Source: JAYZQT01 sp036136335
GTDB lineage: Bacteria > Pseudomonadota > Alphaproteobacteria > MPNO01 > UBA830
Reading direction: 5' to 3'
Length of the DNA: 44,846 nt
Assembly: GCA_036136335.1 (NCBI GenBank)
Contig: JAYZQT010000060.1
Span: 1-44,846, forward strand
This document shows, piece after piece, positions 24,924 to 33,729 of this stretch (position 1 is its first letter; every line of letters starts with the position of its first letter). A program made the position numbers and the translations under genes. Below the pieces are notes generated by a model. The model was not told the DNA's origin and did no database searches. It saw only the letters and a list, made by a program, of their open reading frames with translations.

Positions 24924-27281
24924 TCAAGGGTTAGCTTTTCCAGCCTGAATCAGCCGCCATATGCGCTCAGGCGTCGCCGGCATCTCGACATGCAGCACAC
25001 CAAAGGCTGCCAGCGCGTCTACGATAGCATTAATTACGACAGCCAGTGCGGGTGTTGTTCCGCCTTCGCCACCACCACGGATGCCAAGTGGATTGGTTGG
25101 TGATGGCGTCTCCATGATATCAGTCACGAAGGAGGGAAAGACATCAGCCCGCGGGAGGGCGTAGTCCAGAAGGGAACCAGTTATCAACTGTCCATCGGCT
25201 GGATCGTAACAGACATGTTCAAGCAGGGCCTGACCCGCGCCCTGCGCCATACCCCCGTGTGTCTGGCCATGCAGGATCATCGGGTTAACGGCGTGTCCGA
25301 CGTCATCAACAGCGGCATAGGCCATGATCTCGAGGGTGCCTGTCTCCGGATCAATCTCGATTTCGCAAACCTGCGCGCCATATGGAAAACCCGGATTCTT
25401 CATAAGTTCGTCACTCGCCGCCTGCAGTGGCCCTTTCAGGTGGTCCGCTATTCCTTCGTCCGTCTCCGCTATCCGAGCCACCTCGAAGATCCCAATAGAA
25501 CGATCCGTGCCACGTATTACGAAATTTCCATCCACAAACCCAACGTCGACCAACGGGGCTTCAAACACATGCGCTGCAATTGCCCGTCCGTTTGCGATGA
25601 TTTGCTCGGATGCGCGTCCCATTACAATTCCGGCCATACGCATCGACCGAGCGGAATGGGAACCCCCACCAGCGGAAACCACGTCAGTGTCGCCGGTCAA
25701 AATCTTGACAGTCCTGAAGGGTACTCCCAGCCATTCCGCGACGCACTGCGCGAAGGTTGTCTCGTGTCCCTGGCCACTTGAAGTTGTCCCGATTACAACA
25801 TCAAGAGTGCCCCCTGGATGGACGTGTATCTCGGCACGTTCGAAAGGAAAGCCGCTCGTAATCTCGATATAGTTGGCAAAGCCGATACCCCGCAGCTTAC
25901 CTCGTGTCTCGGCCTCTGATTTCCGAGCTGGAAACGTGTCCCAGGCGCCCAACGCGAGCGCACGGTCCATCGCATCGAGGAAATTACCGCTATCGTATTG
26001 AAGCCCTAGCGCGGTTTCGTAGGGCATTTCGTCCGTCCTAATCAGGTTGCGCCGGCGCAACTCCAATGAATCAAACCCGCACTTCCTCGCGGCGATGTCG
26101 ATGAGCCGCTCCATAACAAACATTGCTTCCGGTCGGCCCGCGCTGCGGTAGGGTGTCGTGGGTGAGGTGTTGGTCGTTACCGCCCGCCCGCGTGTGGTGG
26201 CGGTGGGAAACCGGTAGACACTGGGGAGTAGCTCTGTCGTTTTCAGGAGTGGTACGAAAGCAACGGTGTGTGCCCCGTTGTTGGTCGTGATTTCAGCGCG
26301 TAGTGCTATAAAATTACCCTCTGCATCGAGTGCCAGTTCGGCCTCGGTGTAATTGTCTCTCCCGTGATAGTCCGAAAGAAATGCCTCGCTGCGCTGAGCC
26401 TGCCAGCGCACGGCTCGGTTCAGTTTCTTGGCCGCATGCGCGACAATAACATATTCCGGATGGGTCCAGTTTCGCGTGCCATAATTGCCGCCGACATCGC
26501 CCGCGATCACCCTCAGGGATTCCTCACCGAGGCCCATGGCGCTGGCGATATCCTGTTTCAGCCGAACTGAATTGTCACCACCGCAATAGACGGTGATCCG
26601 ACCCGTTTTTGTATCGTAGTCAGCGAGTGCGGCACGGGTCTCAAGCATCACTCCGGTGACACGCTGTACGGGAGTTCGAAGAGAAACCGTGTGATGGGCC
26701 CTGTCAAACGCATTCTGACAGCTTTCCTCGACTCCAAAACGGCCATCAACACAGACGTTATCTGGAATGTGGTCCCATACGCGAACAGCTCCCGGTTTTG
26801 ATGCTTTCTGCGTCGTGGTGATATGTTCAAGTGGCTCCCAAATGACTTCAATCAGTTCTGCCGCCTCTAGTGCCACCGTATATGTCTCTGCGATTACAGC
26901 GGCAATGGGATCTCCGACGAAGCGGGTACGGTCCGATGCGAGGATGGGAAGGGGCGTAACCAGATTTGCGGTTCCGTCGGAATTATTAAGTGATAAGTCA
27001 ACGAGGCCAGACACGCCGGCATAGCAGGGAATTTCGGAAAGCCCGTCAGCAACCAATTCAGCGGCGGTAAGAACAAGAAGAACGCCTTGAAGAGCTTCCG
27101 CGTTTCTGGTGTTGATACTGTGGATGCGTGCGTGTGCATGTGGTGAGCGGACAAAAGCCGCATGGGTCTGTCGTGGAACCGCCACGTCTGTGGTATAGCG
27201 CCCGCAACCCGTGAGAAGCTTAAAATCTTCTTTGCGTTGGACCGGCCGACCAATCCCGGAGGCGAGGTTTTTACCGTTCAT
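24924..27281 (-). CDS. Xanthine dehydrogenase-family molybdopterin-binding large subunit (aldehyde oxidase/CoxL-like)
   Basis: A 785-residue protein of the molybdenum hydroxylase family. The N-terminal domain begins with IGRPVQRKEDFKLLTG and RYTTDV. The molybdenum domain has TTPYRSAGRPEAMFVMERLID (the general PYRxAGRPE form, not the AYxCSFR active-site loop of true CO dehydrogenase) and, near residue 740, GGGEGG whose Glu is the catalytic base. It hydroxylates an aldehyde or N-heterocycle. The FAD and [2Fe-2S] subunit genes that normally complete the enzyme are missing from the neighbourhood. I choose the ATG at 27281, with GGAG upstream; an ATG at 27320 is possible. Confidence 0.88.
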   Translation of the reverse strand: MNGKNLASGIGRPVQRKEDFKLLTGCGRYTTDVAVPRQTHAAFVRSPHAHARIHSINTRNAEALQGVLLVLTAAELVADGLSEIPCYAGVSGLVDLSLNNSDGTANLVTPLPILASDRTRFVGDPIAAVIAETYTVALEAAELIEVIWEPLEHITTTQKASKPGAVRVWDHIPDNVCVDGRFGVEESCQNAFDRAHHTVSLRTPVQRVTGVMLETRAALADYDTKTGRITVYCGGDNSVRLKQDIASAMGLGEESLRVIAGDVGGNYGTRNWTHPEYVIVAHAAKKLNRAVRWQAQRSEAFLSDYHGRDNYTEAELALDAEGNFIALRAEITTNNGAHTVAFVPLLKTTELLPSVYRFPTATTRGRAVTTNTSPTTPYRSAGRPEAMFVMERLIDIAARKCGFDSLELRRRNLIRTDEMPYETALGLQYDSGNFLDAMDRALALGAWDTFPARKSEAETRGKLRGIGFANYIEITSGFPFERAEIHVHPGGTLDVVIGTTSSGQGHETTFAQCVAEWLGVPFRTVKILTGDTDVVSAGGGSHSARSMRMAGIVMGRASEQIIANGRAIAAHVFEAPLVDVGFVDGNFVIRGTDRSIGIFEVARIAETDEGIADHLKGPLQAASDELMKNPGFPYGAQVCEIEIDPETGTLEIMAYAAVDDVGHAVNPMILHGQTHGGMAQGAGQALLEHVCYDPADGQLITGSLLDYALPRADVFPSFVTDIMETPSPTNPLGIRGGGEGGTTPALAVVINAIVDALAAFGVLHVEMPATPERIWRLIQAGKANP

Positions 27282-27369
27282 CAAATCTCCACTTATCTCG
27301 GTCGGTGTCGGCTCATTCATTCCTTGTCACAATCACGAAACGGATGCCGACCAAGTAGACAAAATTTTT

Positions 27370-27385
27370 TGAAACAATCGTTTGA
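27370..27385. promoter_or_regulatory. Near-palindrome upstream of the molybdopterin subunit gene
   Basis: TGAAAC, AATC, GTTTGA form a 16-base near-palindrome with one mismatched pair per arm, reminiscent of KdgR/IclR-type boxes. It is about 90 bases upstream of the subunit start and 68 bases past the end of the esterase gene. Weak evidence, no motif comparison made. Confidence 0.25.
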
Positions 27386-27452
27386 TATAGTCAATATCGC
27401 CGCCGGTCCATAGTGGCGTGGGAGCTAATTGGATTTGGTTCCGTTGCCTTTT

Positions 27453-28313
27453 CTAGACGGACAGATGTTCGCAAAAAAATACGGTGAGAGGATCAAATGA
27501 TGCCTTTGACGAACGCTCTGCATTGTCAATATAAATTAATTCAATGCTGCCGCCTGAATTGCGATAGTTCTCTACAAAGCGTTCGGGTTCGTTAAGTTCA
27601 CCCCCAGAGCCGGGATCATGATAGTCATGCACGTCATCGGGGGTTCCCTGCACCCATAGCGCCGGTGGAGTTTCGACCTTCTCCCCACGTTCCAATGCGA
27701 GTAAGGGGTTGCCCTCGGACATATTTTCCTCTGTCACCCAGTAACGGTCGTGGCTTTCGGGGATATCCCCAATCCAGGCAGGGGGGGTGGCACTTGCCCG
27801 ACCTCTCAGGGCGTTCCTGTAGCGTGACAGAGGGTTGATTACTGGCCAAGCCATACCGACGCAGCAGACTGTTGCATGGAACGGGGGCATGGAGACATCG
27901 AGGTTGATTGTAGTGTAGCGTTCATCGTTGGGTCGCATTGCAGCCAACATGGCGAGGTGACCACCGCTTGACTGCCCGCAGATGCCCACGCGGTTGGCAT
28001 CGATACCGTGTTCCGTAGCGTGGGCTTTAAGCCACCGGATCGCGTAATTTATGTCAGCCATTGAGGCGAGATATCCATCGCTAGCATGACGAAAATCGAT
28101 AGCCGCGACGGCGATACCGGCTTTTGCGAAAACTTCGTCGCGGTCATTGCAGGAGGTAAGATTACCCTTGTTCCACGCGCCGCCGTGCAAATCCACTATC
28201 GCTGCAAATGGACCCGTACCGTCAGGTTTAAAAAGACGCATCCTCATGGCCCTTTGACCATGACGAAGATACTCGATGTCTTTGGTAGAAAAAGCCCCAG
28301 TTTGTGCATGCAT
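27453..28313 (-). CDS. Alpha/beta hydrolase, carboxylesterase (BD-FAE-like)
   Basis: A 286-residue esterase-type hydrolase. The oxyanion motif HGGAW starts at residue 43 and the nucleophile elbow GQSSG has S115. An acid and base are expected in the last third (VQGTPDDVHD and the C-terminal region). The pattern is that of arylformamidase-, polyester- or hormone-sensitive-lipase-like enzymes on small esters. No signal peptide. It lies between a PhyH dioxygenase and the molybdopterin subunit, all on the minus strand with gaps of about 100-170 bases, a possible operon. Confidence 0.85.
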   Translation of the reverse strand: MHAQTGAFSTKDIEYLRHGQRAMRMRLFKPDGTGPFAAIVDLHGGAWNKGNLTSCNDRDEVFAKAGIAVAAIDFRHASDGYLASMADINYAIRWLKAHATEHGIDANRVGICGQSSGGHLAMLAAMRPNDERYTTINLDVSMPPFHATVCCVGMAWPVINPLSRYRNALRGRASATPPAWIGDIPESHDRYWVTEENMSEGNPLLALERGEKVETPPALWVQGTPDDVHDYHDPGSGGELNEPERFVENYRNSGGSIELIYIDNAERSSKASFDPLTVFFCEHLSV

Positions 28314-28349
28314 GTGTTACTCTTCCATGTTTTTCGTTCCAAGCTATCA

Positions 28350-28417
28350 ATCCCCTGTTCTGGGGATGAATCTGGCCTTCTGGGGGGCGTTGGACCAGCT
28401 GATTGGTAATTGCTGGT
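28350..28417 (-). repeat. Two inverted repeats between the PhyH and esterase genes
   Basis: ATCCCC (28350-28355) with GGGGAT (28362-28367), and ACCAGC (28394-28399) with GCTGGT (28412-28417), form two short hairpins in the 104-base gap. The second directly follows the PhyH stop codon. Neither has a T-tract on the minus strand, so they are more likely processing or stability structures than terminators. Confidence 0.35.
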
Positions 28418-29242
28418 TCAGCCTGCGCGGCGGCCCTCCTGAATAATGTTGGGATCCGCGTATGCCTTGATCCAGTGCTGGATTGTCTCCATGCAGGCGG
28501 GGTCGAGATCGGCCCGAGGCTCCGGGTCGTAGTCCCAATGATGATAGTCATCTTTACCGCGGACCAGAATGGCCGTGCGCCGGCCCAGAAGACAGCGTGT
28601 GCGCGTTGGCAAATAGGTAAATGACATCCCGAGCCGCCGGTCGTCAGATATATTTGGACCCGATGAATGCAGCATGCGTTCGTGGTGCATTGAGAACTGT
28701 CCTGCTTTGAGCGGCATTTCCACCGCGGCAGTGTCATCCAGACCAACTATGGTCTGACCGCGTGCCAGAAGATTGTCTCCGTCATATGTTTCGTCGTGGG
28801 TCTGGTCCGGCCATTTGTGGCTGCCCGGAAGGATACGCATACAACCGTTTTGGGGTGTGGCCTCCGTAAAGCCAAGCCAGAGGGTGATAACATCATGAGG
28901 GTCGAGCCCATAATATGCCGAATCCTGATGCCAGGACACAAACTTGCCGTCCTTGGAATCCTTGAACCAGAAAGTTGAAAGGTAAAGCAGTATGTCGGGT
29001 CCGATCAGGTCCTCGACTGGATCGAGTATTTTCGGGTGATGGGCAAGATCCCATAACCATCGGAACGCCAGGTGACACTTTACCCTCACGTGCTTGGTAA
29101 TGTCATCATCCAGCGTGCCTTCGTAGGCCTCGAGTTTATCACGGCAGGCACGCGCCTCTTCCGGTGTCAGGCAGTCGAAGGGAAAGACGTACCCATCATT
29201 CCAGAACTGGTCGCTCTGGGTCTTTGTGAGAACTTTCGGCAT
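28418..29242 (-). CDS. Phytanoyl-CoA dioxygenase (PhyH)-family oxygenase
   Basis: A 274-residue Fe(II)/2-oxoglutarate-dependent oxygenase. Iron ligands are H105 and D107 (WHQDSAYY) and H192 (MLHSSGPN), with R202 or R203 of SDDRRLG for 2-oxoglutarate binding. The jelly-roll strands LWLGFTEAT and CMRILPGSHK are typical of the PhyH family. It hydroxylates an alkyl or amine carbon; known members act on phytanoyl-CoA, ectoine and phosphonates, and the substrate here is undetermined. First gene of the minus-strand group with the esterase, divergent from the cupin at 29342. Confidence 0.9.
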   Translation of the reverse strand: MPKVLTKTQSDQFWNDGYVFPFDCLTPEEARACRDKLEAYEGTLDDDITKHVRVKCHLAFRWLWDLAHHPKILDPVEDLIGPDILLYLSTFWFKDSKDGKFVSWHQDSAYYGLDPHDVITLWLGFTEATPQNGCMRILPGSHKWPDQTHDETYDGDNLLARGQTIVGLDDTAAVEMPLKAGQFSMHHERMLHSSGPNISDDRRLGMSFTYLPTRTRCLLGRRTAILVRGKDDYHHWDYDPEPRADLDPACMETIQHWIKAYADPNIIQEGRRAG

Positions 29243-29341
29243 CGCAAATCTCCGGAAACGGTATCCTTACCCATTAAACGACCAATGCCTCCGTTACACA
29301 ATGCGGATATGATTGGGGAAACAACGAAAAAGGATCACCAA

Positions 29342-29728
29342 ATGGAGCGTAGTTTTAAAGTCTTTCATCTTGATGAAGTTTCAGAAGTGCCAATGCAGGG
29401 CGGTCGCGGAATACAGAAACTGATGGTCAATGGTGACTGCGGAGCCACGGCACTGGATGTCCATCTCAACCGGCTGAAGCCGGCCGAATCCGGGGGACGA
29501 TATCACCACCATTCGGTATCTGATAATGTGTATATCGTCAGGAGTGGAGAGGGGTGTCTCGTCGTGGAAGGGAAGACCTACACCATCCGGGAGGACGACG
29601 TTATTTATATTCCAAGCGGCCTTCGCCATTCACTCACCAACGCTGCGGACAGACCTCTGGAAATTTTTGAAATCTATTCCCCAGCAGGTGATCAATTCGA
29701 TTTCATTCATGATGGGGAGGATGTGTAA
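29342..29728 (+). CDS. Small cupin-domain protein
   Basis: A 128-residue single-cupin protein. Motif 1 is GGRYHHHSVSDNVYIVRSGEG (histidines at 55-57, with Asp/Asn at 61-62 where the usual Glu would be), and motif 2 contains PSGLRH with H96. The metal site therefore keeps its histidines but not the acidic ligand. Such proteins bind small carboxylates or act as isomerases or oxygenases; no function can be assigned. AAGGA lies before the ATG at 29342. The gene ends one base before the preferred GTG of the next gene, so the two are probably coupled. Confidence 0.85.
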   Translation: MERSFKVFHLDEVSEVPMQGGRGIQKLMVNGDCGATALDVHLNRLKPAESGGRYHHHSVSDNVYIVRSGEGCLVVEGKTYTIREDDVIYIPSGLRHSLTNAADRPLEIFEIYSPAGDQFDFIHDGEDV

Positions 29729-29729
29729 G

Positions 29730-30737
29730 GTGGCGCTTGAAGGCGTTCTGTTCATTCCTTACCGGGAAACGCTCGATCTCCTGAGTATTGAGGACGCACT
29801 GGAGGTTTGCGAAGAGGTATACCGAATGCATGCCCGCGGCACGGTGCAATGGTCCAGGCCGCCTTCATGGAAGCTTGACGTCGGGGCGCCGTGGCATAAC
29901 CACTGGCATGTCAAGGGCGCATTTTTGTCTGATGTCCCGACCACTGGCGTAAGGATGTACAACTATTTTGACGATGGAATAACCAACACTGTCGGACGGC
30001 TTGACTGTGCTCGATATATTCTGCTGACGGATCCGGCCTCCGGTCAGGCCCGGGCGATTGTTGAGGAACACTGGTCCTACGCTATCCGGAGCATTGCTGC
30101 CGCTGTTATCCCACTCAAATGGCTGGGACCGGTCAAACCAAAAGTCCTTGGGTTGGTTGGCGTGGGGACAATGGGTCTTAATGCACTGCACTGTCTTCGC
30201 GCCATGTATGACTTTGAAAAAGTGGTCTGTACTTCTCGAAATCCAGAAACCCGAAACGCTTTTGCTGACAAATGGTCGGTCGAGCTTGGGATCGATATTG
30301 TGCCGGTGGATGACATAGAGACTGTGGTTCGCGCCTGCGATATCGGGATAGGGGGTACAACCTCGACCGACATCGTCGCGCGTGCGGAGTGGGTTAAACC
30401 AGGCGCGACATACATTTCACTTGCGCGCCGTGAAATGGATCCGGCGGGCTGGGGCCAGTTTGACAAGGTTGTTATTGATGACTGGGACGCGAACATGATG
30501 AACCGGGAATTTGTAGAATTTGTGGAAAAGGGTTTGTTTTCCAGAGATCAATTGCACGGTGAAATTTGTGATGTGGTTTCGGAAAATGTTTTGGGACGTG
30601 AGCAGGCCAGCGAACGGATCCTTATTCACACAACCGGTCTGGTGTCACAGGATATAGCAATCTGCCATCACATATACGAGAAGGCCAGGTCCAATGGGGT
30701 CGGGGTTAGCTTGCCGCCAACCGATGGACAGACCTGA
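29730..30737 (+). CDS. Ornithine cyclodeaminase/mu-crystallin family protein
   Basis: A 335-residue NAD(P)-binding protein: the dinucleotide motif GLVGVGTMG (about 141-149) is in place, followed by the SRNPETRNAFA stretch. The arginine of the family's TALRT area appears as R120 (SYAIRS). Where catalytic ornithine cyclodeaminases and alanine dehydrogenases have Lys in GVKxxN, this protein has R75 (GVRMYN), so the usual deaminase chemistry is uncertain. I choose the GTG at 29730 because the GGGGAGG at 29714-29720 fits it; ATGs at 29709, 29712 and 29721 overlap that site. Coupled to the cupin gene upstream. Could reduce a cyclic imine or an imino acid. Confidence 0.85.
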   Translation: MALEGVLFIPYRETLDLLSIEDALEVCEEVYRMHARGTVQWSRPPSWKLDVGAPWHNHWHVKGAFLSDVPTTGVRMYNYFDDGITNTVGRLDCARYILLTDPASGQARAIVEEHWSYAIRSIAAAVIPLKWLGPVKPKVLGLVGVGTMGLNALHCLRAMYDFEKVVCTSRNPETRNAFADKWSVELGIDIVPVDDIETVVRACDIGIGGTTSTDIVARAEWVKPGATYISLARREMDPAGWGQFDKVVIDDWDANMMNREFVEFVEKGLFSRDQLHGEICDVVSENVLGREQASERILIHTTGLVSQDIAICHHIYEKARSNGVGVSLPPTDGQT

Positions 30738-30845
30738 GACCAGTGAGGTGCGGCGCGTTTGCGCAACGATGATTGGAAAGTGACGGCACCCAAGATCTGA
30801 TTGAAGCAATCATTATGCCGGTGCTCTGCCCACCAGAAAGGCCCG

Positions 30846-31862
30846 CTAGGAGACTTTGGCGATACCACCGCCGGCTCGGTCCGCCGGACCCTGCATACGC
30901 ATATGAGGGGGCAGCGGGATCCAGGCGTCGACCATCAACCAGAGGCGCAGCAGGTGTCTTTTTAACCGAGCATCCTTCGGGTCAGTGTAGTCCGATCGGG
31001 AGTGCAGTATTACCCGGTTGTTGAGAAACTGGATATCCCCGTGCTGGAAATCCATCTCCATACATACGTCGGATCTCTGCGCAATTTCACCTACGAGCGC
31101 CAATACCTCACGTTCGGTTTCGGTCATTTCAATGCCGTGGTGTTTAGCCGCGAGCCGCACGGATATCGGCAGAAAATGGCAGACTGGCATCCCTTGAAGT
31201 CTCGTAAAGACGGGAATGCGGTATGTTGAAGCGGGTTGGTCTTCCCCTAGGTCAGACTGCCGGCGACTATAAATAAGTCCGTGATAAAGTGCATCGATTA
31301 GATCCGGTCGCTCCTTTAAAATTATGTTGTGTACGTTTGCGGAGCTCGCGATACGGCTCACGCCGCCGGATTCGGCCGGTTGAACGCACAGGAGGCCGGC
31401 AACGTCGACCGGATCCATGTGCATCTCCAGTTCACCGCCCGCGGTGTAATAACGATCGGTTTCACCCATATCACGCACGTGCCCAAGGCGGTCTCCCCGG
31501 TAGCTTTGAGAAACGCCGGTCCCAATGTGCGTTCCAATTCCCCAGAATGCATGCCCGAGTTCTTCTTCACTGTATCCCGCTTTTGCAAGCCCCTTGATGA
31601 GAACAAACCCTCGTCCTGAATTGAGAACCTGGCTGATCTCCAAAAGGTCCTCAGTGAGGGCCGGGAGGTTGAAGTCAGCCGGGGTCAGGGTGTCGAGATC
31701 CCTTCCACGGTTACGTACGGTGGTGACCGCCTTGTCAATATCTGCAAGCGCGGCATCAGAAAGGGTATGTATCCACTCATCGTGTTTGGTGAAGTCTGCT
31801 GGCGTCCAAACCTTCTCACCGGTGAAGTGCTTGACACTGGAATTGGTCATGTTGTCCCACAT
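30846..31862 (-). CDS. TauD/TfdA-family Fe(II)/2-oxoglutarate dioxygenase
   Basis: A 338-residue dioxygenase of the TauD fold. Metal ligands H148 and D150 (EMHMDP) and H287 (VILHSR), with R302/R306 (LKRHLLRLWL) for 2-oxoglutarate, fit the family. The FLNNRVILHSRSDYTD stretch is close to proteins of the TauD/TfdA clade that act on larger substrates. The usual reaction is hydroxylation that releases sulfite, an alcohol or another group. The gene is convergent with the cyclodeaminase-like gene and divergent from the broken GMC gene at 32019. Confidence 0.88.
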   Translation of the reverse strand: MWDNMTNSSVKHFTGEKVWTPADFTKHDEWIHTLSDAALADIDKAVTTVRNRGRDLDTLTPADFNLPALTEDLLEISQVLNSGRGFVLIKGLAKAGYSEEELGHAFWGIGTHIGTGVSQSYRGDRLGHVRDMGETDRYYTAGGELEMHMDPVDVAGLLCVQPAESGGVSRIASSANVHNIILKERPDLIDALYHGLIYSRRQSDLGEDQPASTYRIPVFTRLQGMPVCHFLPISVRLAAKHHGIEMTETEREVLALVGEIAQRSDVCMEMDFQHGDIQFLNNRVILHSRSDYTDPKDARLKRHLLRLWLMVDAWIPLPPHMRMQGPADRAGGGIAKVS

Positions 31863-32018
31863 TCAATGACATGGGTATTGTATGCGTTCATGACCAGAGA
31901 AGCCAATAGCCGCGATTGGTTGTGGGGTGCTCTACGCCTTGATCAGGTGATGCTCCGAAAGGATGTTGTCGTGCAGCCGGAGACGAGCGAGTGAGTGGCA
32001 GCACCGATGTAAATACGC

Positions 32019-33644
32019 ATGCGGCCGCGGGAGGGAAGGGTGGACTTCGATTATATACTCGTAGGGGCGGGTTCTGCCGGGTGCGTTCTTGCGTCCCGAT
32101 TGAGCGAAGATCCGCATATACGGGTTCTGCTCCTCGAGGCGGGGGGACGCGACCGACATCCATGGATTCACATACCACTGGCGATGCGGTGGATTTCGAG
32201 GCGACCCGGTGTCAACTGGGGCTATAAAACCGAGCCGGAACCGCAGTGTTACGGCCGTAGGATCCCGTTTCCGCGAGGTAGGGTCCTGGGTGGTACTTCT
32301 TCAATCAACGCGATGATATATGCACGGGGTCATCCACTTGATTATGATCAATGGCGCCAGAAGGGACTGAAAGGCTGGGGATATTCGGACGTTTTGCCAT
32401 TCTTCAGACGTTCCGAAGGAAGCTGGCGTGGCGAAGATAGTTTTCATGGTGTTTCGGGACCTGTATAGACATCGCCTCCACGGATTGACAGCCCACTTTA
32501 CGATCTCTTTTCGGAAGCTGGCGAGAAGCTCGGATTCAACAGAATCGACGATTACAACGGCGCAGTATCTGAGGGTGTAGCAGAGCCGGACTTTACAATT
32601 TCCGGCGGTCGACGGGCGTCCACCGCCCGGTCATTCCTCAGGCCGGCTCTGCGGCGTAAAAATCTTGTAGTGGAAACGAGGGCGCCAGTGAGGCGAATAT
32701 TGATCGACGGCGCGCGCGCGCGTGGTGTTGAAATCGGTCAGAATGGCGGGAGCCGAGAGGCCTGGGCAACACGTGAGGTAATTCTTTCTGGGGGTACCTA
32801 TAACTCCCCACAACTGCTGATGCTTTCCGGTGTGGGCCCGGCCGACATGTTGCGAGAACACGGCATCGATGTGGTGCTAGACCGACCTGCCGTTGGCAAA
32901 GATCTGCAGGAACACGTCAATACAGTTGTTAATTTTGCCTGCAGCAAGCCGGTTTCCTTTGATACCGAGATGCGTCTTGACCGGATGGGACAGGCATTTG
33001 GGCAGTGGCTTTCGGTCAGGAGCGGCCGCGCGGCAGGCCTTCCAATCCAGTGTGTTTCCTTTCTGCGGACCCAGCCGGAGAGTGAACGGCCCGATATCGA
33101 ATTGCTTGTTAGTCCGGTGGGCCCGGACGCCCGGCTGTGGTTTCCCGGAATAAGAAAACCGCTAGGTCATCAATTTTCCAGTCGCGTTGCGGTGCTTCAT
33201 CCCAAAAGCCGCGGGCGTGTAACATTGGGTTCGGCCGACCCGGCTTCACCACCGCGGGTTCTCTGGAACCTGTTCGACGATCCTGATGACCTTCGAGTTC
33301 TTCGAGATGGGGTGAAAACGGTTCGGCAACTGTTCGCAACCGAGCCCATGTCACATGTTATTTCCCACGAGATCAGACCAGGCACATCTGCGGAGAGTGA
33401 TGGGGATATCGATGAGTTCCTGCGTCGCAATTGTGAAACTGCCCAGCATCCGGCGGGCACCTGTCGGATGGGTGTGGATCCGGACGCGGTGGTAGACGGA
33501 ACTCTTCGTGTGAATGGTATCGAAGGGCTTCGTGTGGCCGATTGTTCAATTATGCCTGAACTGGTTGGCTCGAATACTAATGCGCCGACCATCATGATTG
33601 CTGAAAAAGCGGCCGAAATGATCCGGGAGACCGCTAGCGTCTGA
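32019..33644 (+). pseudogene. GMC oxidoreductase with an in-frame amber stop (TAG at 32466-32468)
   Basis: The two halves lie in one frame and together give a full-length GMC flavoenzyme of 541 residues with one TAG at codon 150. Before it stand the FAD motif VGAGSAGCVL and GGTSSINAMIY; after it GGRRASTARSFL, SGGTYNSPQLLMLSGVGP and the catalytic region AQHPAGTCRMG with an asparagine near the end (SNTNAPTIM). The TAG follows GVSGPV, in the segment GPV-stop-TSPP, where GMC proteins vary. A single C to T change from CAG would produce it. An alternative start is the GTG at 32040. I call it a nonsense-mutated gene or a sequencing error; codon reassignment is unlikely. The intact relative is at 36784. 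Confidence 0.85.
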
Positions 33645-33679
33645 AAGAAACCATGCCGGCAATATTGTTTGCGATTTGT

Positions 33680-33706
33680 AGCGGGTGGCTAACCGCTGTT
33701 TATTTT
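33680..33706 (+). terminator. Probable terminator after the GMC pseudogene
   Basis: AGCGG (33680-33684) and CCGCT (33693-33697) pair around an eight-base loop and are followed by the T-rich stretch GTTTATTTT. It lies about 36 bases past the stop. The stem is short, so it is only moderately convincing. Confidence 0.4.
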
Positions 33707-33729
33707 CAGTCAAATAGAGTGTCCCGAAA

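Noticed and set aside
24924..27281. Carbon monoxide dehydrogenase CoxL
   Set aside because: The AYxCSFR loop of true CO dehydrogenase is absent; the loop reads PYRSAGRPE, and coxM/coxS are missing.
6226..29242. A PhnY/PhnZ phosphonate pair formed by the HD protein and the PhyH dioxygenase
   Set aside because: They are 21 kb apart on opposite strands, with no phosphonate genes around either; the substrate lysine of PhnZ is also changed.
32466..32468. TAG read as pyrrolysine
   Set aside because: GMC enzymes have no such residue here, the position is variable in the family, and no pyrrolysine genes are visible.
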